Assembly (NCBI GenBank): GCA_030151825.1
Contig: JASLCP010000027.1
Location: 1 to 27,769 of the forward strand
DNA length: 27,769 nt
From: Candidatus Saccharimonadales bacterium
GTDB taxonomy: Bacteria > Patescibacteriota > Saccharimonadia > Saccharimonadales > Saccharimonadaceae
Direction of reading: 5' to 3'
Shown piece by piece: positions 23,453-27,769 of the stretch. Below the pieces are notes generated by a model. It ran no database searches. It was not told the DNA's origin and saw nothing but the letters and a program-made list of their open reading frames with translations. The translations under genes and the position numbers were made by a program. Numbering within the stretch: position 1 is the first letter of the stretch; each line of letters begins with the position of its first letter.

Positions 23453-23460
23453 GTTACAAT
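23432..23460 (+). promoter_or_regulatory. prfA promoter overlapping the rpmE2 terminator
   Basis: TTAACC (23432-23437) in the terminator loop, 17-bp spacer, TACAAT (23455-23460) preceded by TGT (extended -10). It leaves a leader of about 19 nt with an AAAGGA Shine-Dalgarno. Confidence 0.55.
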
Positions 23461-23485
23461 AACAATAGTAACCAAAGGAATCTGT

Positions 23486-24556
<1,071 letters not shown>

Positions 24557-24612
24557 AAATACCCCTTGTCATACCCAACAAGAGACTTGTAGTTTATCGT
24601 TATCTATATTAC

Positions 24613-24618
24613 TATACT
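24613..24618 (+). promoter_or_regulatory. Leaderless-type -10 of prmC
   Basis: TATACT, then AACATACT, then ATG at 24627: 8 nt between hexamer and start codon and no Shine-Dalgarno. No convincing terminator separates prfA from prmC, so readthrough from prfA is also possible. Confidence 0.55.
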
Positions 24619-24626
24619 AACATACT

Positions 24627-25478
24627 ATGGATAAAAAATCAAGTTCTTCGAACCTCACTATCGCTGCCTGGCTCCGTGATGCGACGGCCCAACTAAATGG
24701 TGTCGGGATTGAATCAGCACGTCTGGACGCCGAAATTCTGTTGGCGCACACCATCAAAAAACCACGAACATATGTGCACGCTCACGGTGACGAGCTCCTT
24801 GATTTGCGTACGCAAGAAATCGCTGATGCGCGGCTTGGTTTGCGACGGGACCGAACACCAATCGCGTATATTATCGGCCACAAAGAATTTTATGGACGGC
24901 AATTCAGAGTGACGACTGCGACGCTCATTCCTCGTCCCGAAACCGAAACAATGATTGATATGGTGAAAGAATCAATTAACCCAACTCGTCCGCTGATTGC
25001 CGAGACGCAGCGGTTAGTCGATGTCGGTACCGGAAGCGGCTGTATTGGTATCACACTCAAACTAGAATTACCCGAACTAGATGTCACGTTGGTGGATATC
25101 AGTAGTCACGCACTGACAGTTGCCAAGCAAAATGCCGAGGCACTTCATGCCAATGTGCATACTCATCAAGGTGATTTGCTGCGCGAGTACGGGCTGCCTG
25201 TTAATATTATTTGCGCCAATCTGCCCTACGTCGATCATACATGGGACGTCTCGCGCGAGACGGACGCCGAGCCGGCTATCGCGCTGTATGCAAACGACAA
25301 TGGACTGGCACTGATCAAAGTACTCATTATTCAGGCGGCGCGCTTACTGCGTCCTGGTGGGCAATTACTACTTGAGGCCGACCCTCGTCAACATCAGGCA
25401 ATTATCGACTACGCCAAGCAGCAGTCATTCGTCCACCAAGAAACTCGTGGGTACATCGTTTCGCTCAACCTTACTTAG
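24627..25478 (+). CDS. prmC: Release factor N5-glutamine methyltransferase
   Basis: Methylates the GGQ glutamine of RF1 and RF2 with S-adenosylmethionine, which speeds peptide release. The 283-aa protein has the N-terminal substrate-binding helical domain with AWLRDATAQL and SARLDAEILLAH, the linker PIAYIIGHKEFYGR, the LIPRPETE motif (100-107) and the SAM motif VDVGTGSGCIGI (131-142). The catalytic tetrapeptide, usually NPPY, is NLPY (198-201). The Asn and Tyr that bind the glutamine are kept, so activity is expected. It directly follows prfA, its substrate gene. Its stop codon overlaps the stop of the convergent htrA (TTAG shared). Confidence 0.95.
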   Translation: MDKKSSSSNLTIAAWLRDATAQLNGVGIESARLDAEILLAHTIKKPRTYVHAHGDELLDLRTQEIADARLGLRRDRTPIAYIIGHKEFYGRQFRVTTATLIPRPETETMIDMVKESINPTRPLIAETQRLVDVGTGSGCIGITLKLELPELDVTLVDISSHALTVAKQNAEALHANVHTHQGDLLREYGLPVNIICANLPYVDHTWDVSRETDAEPAIALYANDNGLALIKVLIIQAARLLRPGGQLLLEADPRQHQAIIDYAKQQSFVHQETRGYIVSLNLT

Positions 25479-26677
25479 TCAGATAGTGCTGTTTCAAGGG
25501 TGACGTTAATGGTCATTGTCTTGCCATCACGTAGCACAGTCAATGCCGCCGTATCGCCTGGTGCATACTCAGCCACGAGGCTCGCCACACTTCCCTTGGC
25601 GCCAACCTCAATATCGCCAACTTTAGTAATGATATCCTTATCCTTGATGCCGGCTTTATCAGCCGGACTACCGCTGACAATTGCAGTACCCTGCGAATTA
25701 TAGACATAGGCGCCTTGTTTAACCGGGAGATTAAATTCTTTGGCAATCTCTGGAGTTATCGTGACATAATTGACACCAACGTAGGCACGTTGGACTTTGC
25801 CGTTTGCAGCCACTCCCTTTAATAGCCCTTTGACGGCATTGATAGGAATACTAAAGCCGACTCCATTTGCCTCCGAGGCAATAGCAGTGTTGATGCCAAT
25901 CACTTGACCAGCAATATTGACAAGCGGACCGCCTGAGTTACCAGGGTTAATTGCTGCGTCAGTCTGAATCAAATCGGTCAGGGTTTCGGTACTATTGTCA
26001 CCTTCGCTGCCAGCTGTCACTGAACGGCCAGTGCCCGATACGATGCCACTGGTGACGGTATTTTTGTACTGACCAAGAGCATTACCGATCGCAACGACAC
26101 TTTGGCCAATACGGAGCGAGCTTGAATCACCCAGCTCGGCCGCCGGAAGATCTTTTGCACCGGCAAGTTTCAAAAAGGCAATATCATTCAGCGGATCAGT
26201 ACCCACCACCTTGACGTTATCATATGTCGTACCATCGTTGGTAATGACCGATACGGCACCCCCGTCGTTAATTACATGCTTGTTTGTCAAAATATAGCCA
26301 TCGCTCGTCACAATAATGCCGGTCCCTGCCCCCTCTTGCGATTGAACACCGCCAAAGTAGGATTGACGCTGACTTTTTGTCACAATCGAGACAACGCTTG
26401 GCGACATCTTTTCGGCAACCCCGGCAATATCCTTCTCTTCGCGCGTCATCACCGCATTGCCGTCAGCACCCGTACGAAGTGTCGTTGTCGGCTCAATCAT
26501 CTGATTCATCACCCATGCCCCACCAAGTCCCGCGCCAAAGCTTAGAATAATCACTAAAAATACCAAGGCCAGTATTTTGCCTCGCCGTGCACCGCGAGCA
26601 GCTGGAGTTTGTGATAATGTGTCCGTTTTTGCCACTGGGGCAGTCATCTTTTTTGTACGCGTGTCTGTTGTGTCCAT
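25475..26677 (-). CDS. HtrA/DegP-like serine protease, membrane-anchored with one PDZ domain
   Basis: Envelope quality-control protease, 400 aa. A cytoplasmic N-terminal segment is followed by one TM helix at about 34-57. The trypsin-like domain spans about 80-300 with catalytic His134 (TNKHV), Asp165 (NDIAFLK) and Ser248 (GNSGGP). One PDZ domain lies at about 305-395 (SPADKAGIKDKDIITKVG). A single TM with one PDZ is the DegS/HtrA type that senses misfolded envelope proteins. The N-terminal start at 26677 is the annotated frame start. AAGGG lies 13 nt upstream, which is long, and an internal ATG at codon 11 is an alternative. RseP, a possible downstream partner in regulated proteolysis, is encoded at 16897. 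No RseA-like anti-sigma gene is present. Confidence 0.94.
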   Translation of the reverse strand: MDTTDTRTKKMTAPVAKTDTLSQTPAARGARRGKILALVFLVIILSFGAGLGGAWVMNQMIEPTTTLRTGADGNAVMTREEKDIAGVAEKMSPSVVSIVTKSQRQSYFGGVQSQEGAGTGIIVTSDGYILTNKHVINDGGAVSVITNDGTTYDNVKVVGTDPLNDIAFLKLAGAKDLPAAELGDSSSLRIGQSVVAIGNALGQYKNTVTSGIVSGTGRSVTAGSEGDNSTETLTDLIQTDAAINPGNSGGPLVNIAGQVIGINTAIASEANGVGFSIPINAVKGLLKGVAANGKVQRAYVGVNYVTITPEIAKEFNLPVKQGAYVYNSQGTAIVSGSPADKAGIKDKDIITKVGDIEVGAKGSVASLVAEYAPGDTAALTVLRDGKTMTINVTLETALSD

Positions 26678-26730
26678 TCGTTATCACATTCCCTTCTTAT
26701 TTAGAATACAGGATAATTCTTACCCAAAGC

Positions 26731-27528
26731 TTAAATTGCAGCAGATCCAAGGCTATTAAACAGGAAGATAATAACCGCAGTCACGCCGAGTGCCAAGAAG
26801 GTTGGCAAAATAACATCGCCGGTGCGAACATAGCCATGTTTGATATACGAGCTATAGATTCGTTCGGCAAGAAAGCTAAGAGCAACGATAATAATCGTAA
26901 TCTGCGGGATCCTGACCGTTGGGACAAGTGGCACCTCGTAGGCAATGAGCCAGTGATATGACAACCAGCCCAGTTGTGCAGCAACAAAACCCCACACTAA
27001 ACTCAGTAAGGCGATTTCACTATCCGAATACGCACTTAATACATGACGTGCCGAGAAATACCCAAGAAGGAACATCCCCAACACGACAAACGACGACGGC
27101 CAATCATACGTCACACTATAGAGCGCCACTGTTCCCAATGCTAGGGCGATTGCCGCCTGAGAGACGACATAGCTACGTTTGGTGCGTGGCTTAAGCAAGA
27201 GTAACCACACGACGTACAGCCCCGTCAAGATAATCTGCAGCCCCATCCCCTCGCCACTTTGAGTAGTGTTTCCTGCAACATACAAAAGCACCACCAGACT
27301 CAGGCTAACGATCAAATCAACCATATTTGCTTGAACGTGCGCAAACCAGTAGCGCGGGCGAACGGCAAAGATACGCCACTTGCTAAGGAGCACCAAAGCG
27401 AATGCCGGCACCGGAGATTCAACGACCCACACTACCAGTAGTAGTGCGGCAGCAAGACCGATATTGAGCAGAATGTACACTATCTCGCTAACACGAGTAC
27501 GTCGTTTGGCCAATCGTAAAAATTCCAT
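26731..27528 (-). CDS. Multi-pass membrane protein of unknown function
   Basis: A 265-aa integral membrane protein with about eight predicted TM segments (approximately 15-36, 38-50, 70-88, 95-112, 120-137, 143-160, 170-195, 207-222 and 240-260, some of them short). I do not recognise a family. A basic N-terminus (LRLAKRRTRVS) fits the positive-inside rule. Polar residues occur in loops WRIFAVRPRYWFAHVQ and KPRTKRSY. It lies between the LytR_C-domain gene (25 bp upstream) and the HtrA gene. A TATACT box 11 nt before the ATG and AGAGGAAG in between give either an ultra-short leader with partial Shine-Dalgarno or readthrough from upstream. Confidence 0.8.
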   Translation of the reverse strand: MEFLRLAKRRTRVSEIVYILLNIGLAAALLLVVWVVESPVPAFALVLLSKWRIFAVRPRYWFAHVQANMVDLIVSLSLVVLLYVAGNTTQSGEGMGLQIILTGLYVVWLLLLKPRTKRSYVVSQAAIALALGTVALYSVTYDWPSSFVVLGMFLLGYFSARHVLSAYSDSEIALLSLVWGFVAAQLGWLSYHWLIAYEVPLVPTVRIPQITIIIVALSFLAERIYSSYIKHGYVRTGDVILPTFLALGVTAVIIFLFNSLGSAAI

Positions 27529-27539
27529 AAACTTCCTCT

Positions 27540-27545
27540 AGTATA
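27540..27545 (-). promoter_or_regulatory. Extended -10 before the membrane-protein gene
   Basis: The minus strand has TATGCTATACT (TGC plus TATACT), then AGAGGAAGTTT, then ATG. The predicted leader is about 5 nt, cutting into the Shine-Dalgarno-like AGAGG. Confidence 0.5.
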
Positions 27546-27553
27546 GCATATCG

Positions 27554-27769
27554 CTATCGCCTACTCGCACCTGATGGCTGTGAGCCAACAATGACGACAA
27601 ACTTAGTGCCCTCTGGTACGACAATCGGTGGATCAGTCTTTCTCACAGTGACACCATATAGTTTCTGGAGTGCTGCTGCCGTGCCCGTATTGCCGCTGCC
27701 GACTTGATAGACTGTATAAGCACCGTATTCTCCGTCAGGCGCGTTATCGATGTCGCCGATCGTGTAGCC
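27554..27769 (-). CDS. C-terminal part of a LytR_C-domain protein (cut by window edge)
   Basis: The last 71 residues of a protein that runs off the window end. The reading frame is open from 27769 to a TAG at 27554. GYTIGDIDNAPDGEYGAYTVYQV, here in two parts, then an NTGTAAALQKLYGVTV stretch and the ending IVVPEGTKFVVIVGSQPSG match the LytR_C domain pattern (strand, Gly/Asn turn, alpha helix, VVVxxG). This domain often follows LytR-CpsA-Psr (LCP) catalytic domains, which ligate glycopolymers to peptidoglycan, but also occurs in stand-alone envelope proteins. The N-terminal part is needed to decide. It precedes the membrane protein on the same strand. Confidence 0.65.
   Translation of the reverse strand, partial: GYTIGDIDNAPDGEYGAYTVYQVGSGNTGTAAALQKLYGVTVRKTDPPIVVPEGTKFVVIVGSQPSGASRR

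Noticed and set aside
24611..24626. Similarity of the prmC upstream region to the reductase palindrome (shared TACTATACTAA)
   Set aside because: Only the left half and spacer match and the symmetry is lost; it is explained by both having TATACT -10 boxes.
25221..25232. NLPY instead of NPPY in prmC as a sign of inactivation
   Set aside because: The substrate-binding Asn and Tyr are kept, and I recall NLPY in other CPR PrmC proteins; activity is likely.

Overview
The window looks like chromosomal core genome from a reduced-genome Patescibacteria (CPR) bacterium, most likely Candidatus Saccharibacteria (TM7). This is inferred from composition and gene content, not from a marker phylogeny. The DNA is of medium GC. 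UGA is used as a real stop (for example the ABC permease at 2848 and proS at 14853), which argues against the UGA=Gly code of Gracilibacteria/SR1. Intergenic gaps are all under 250 bp. Several translation proteins are short (198-aa EF-Ts, 413-aa ProRS without an editing domain), LysRS has an unusual motif 3, and the plus-strand genes include proteins of no recognisable family. I see no tRNA, rRNA, CRISPR array or mobile element.

Layout. 1-2719 (minus): serS, the hibernation factor hpf and the 5' end of secA. 2848-6856 (minus): a four-gene envelope operon padR - PspC/beta-rich membrane protein - MacB-type ABC ATPase - FtsX-like permease, closed by a strong terminator. 7055-9406 (minus): a DUF2207 membrane protein and an NAD(P)H-dependent FMN reductase. 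9588-14230: three plus-strand proteins of unknown function (336, 108 and 501 aa) flanking minus-strand lysS. 14301-22850 (minus): a modified version of the widespread rpsB-tsf-pyrH-frr-uppS-cdsA-rseP-proS cluster. Here it reads rpsB, tsf, a creatinase-like M24 hydrolase, a PLP-dependent dehydratase, frr, a nucleotidyltransferase-like protein, rseP, a CPBP protease, proS and greA. 23085-25478 (plus): rpmE2 (L31 type B), prfA (RF1) and prmC. 25475-27769 (minus): an HtrA protease, a multi-pass membrane protein and the C-terminus of a LytR_C-domain protein.

How the genes fit together. Most of the window is protein synthesis: three aminoacyl-tRNA synthetases, S2, L31, EF-Ts, RRF, RF1 with its methyltransferase, a hibernation factor and GreA. 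Much of the rest is envelope function and proteolysis: SecA, ABC/PspC, HtrA, RseP, CPBP, DUF2207 and LytR_C.

The most interesting signals are regulatory. At least seven genes (serS, DUF2207 gene, lysS, proS, the M24 gene, rpmE2, prmC) have a -10 hexamer 6-9 nt before the start codon, which predicts leaderless mRNAs. Other genes have Shine-Dalgarno leaders, so two initiation modes appear to coexist. The rpsB leader can fold a 9-bp hairpin whose loop is complementary to its own Shine-Dalgarno, an H-type pseudoknot suited to S2 autoregulation. Two promoters (padR and the FMN reductase) have palindromic operators over their -10 boxes. The M24/dehydratase pair resembles part of an ectoine-type catabolic cassette, which would be unexpected in such a genome.
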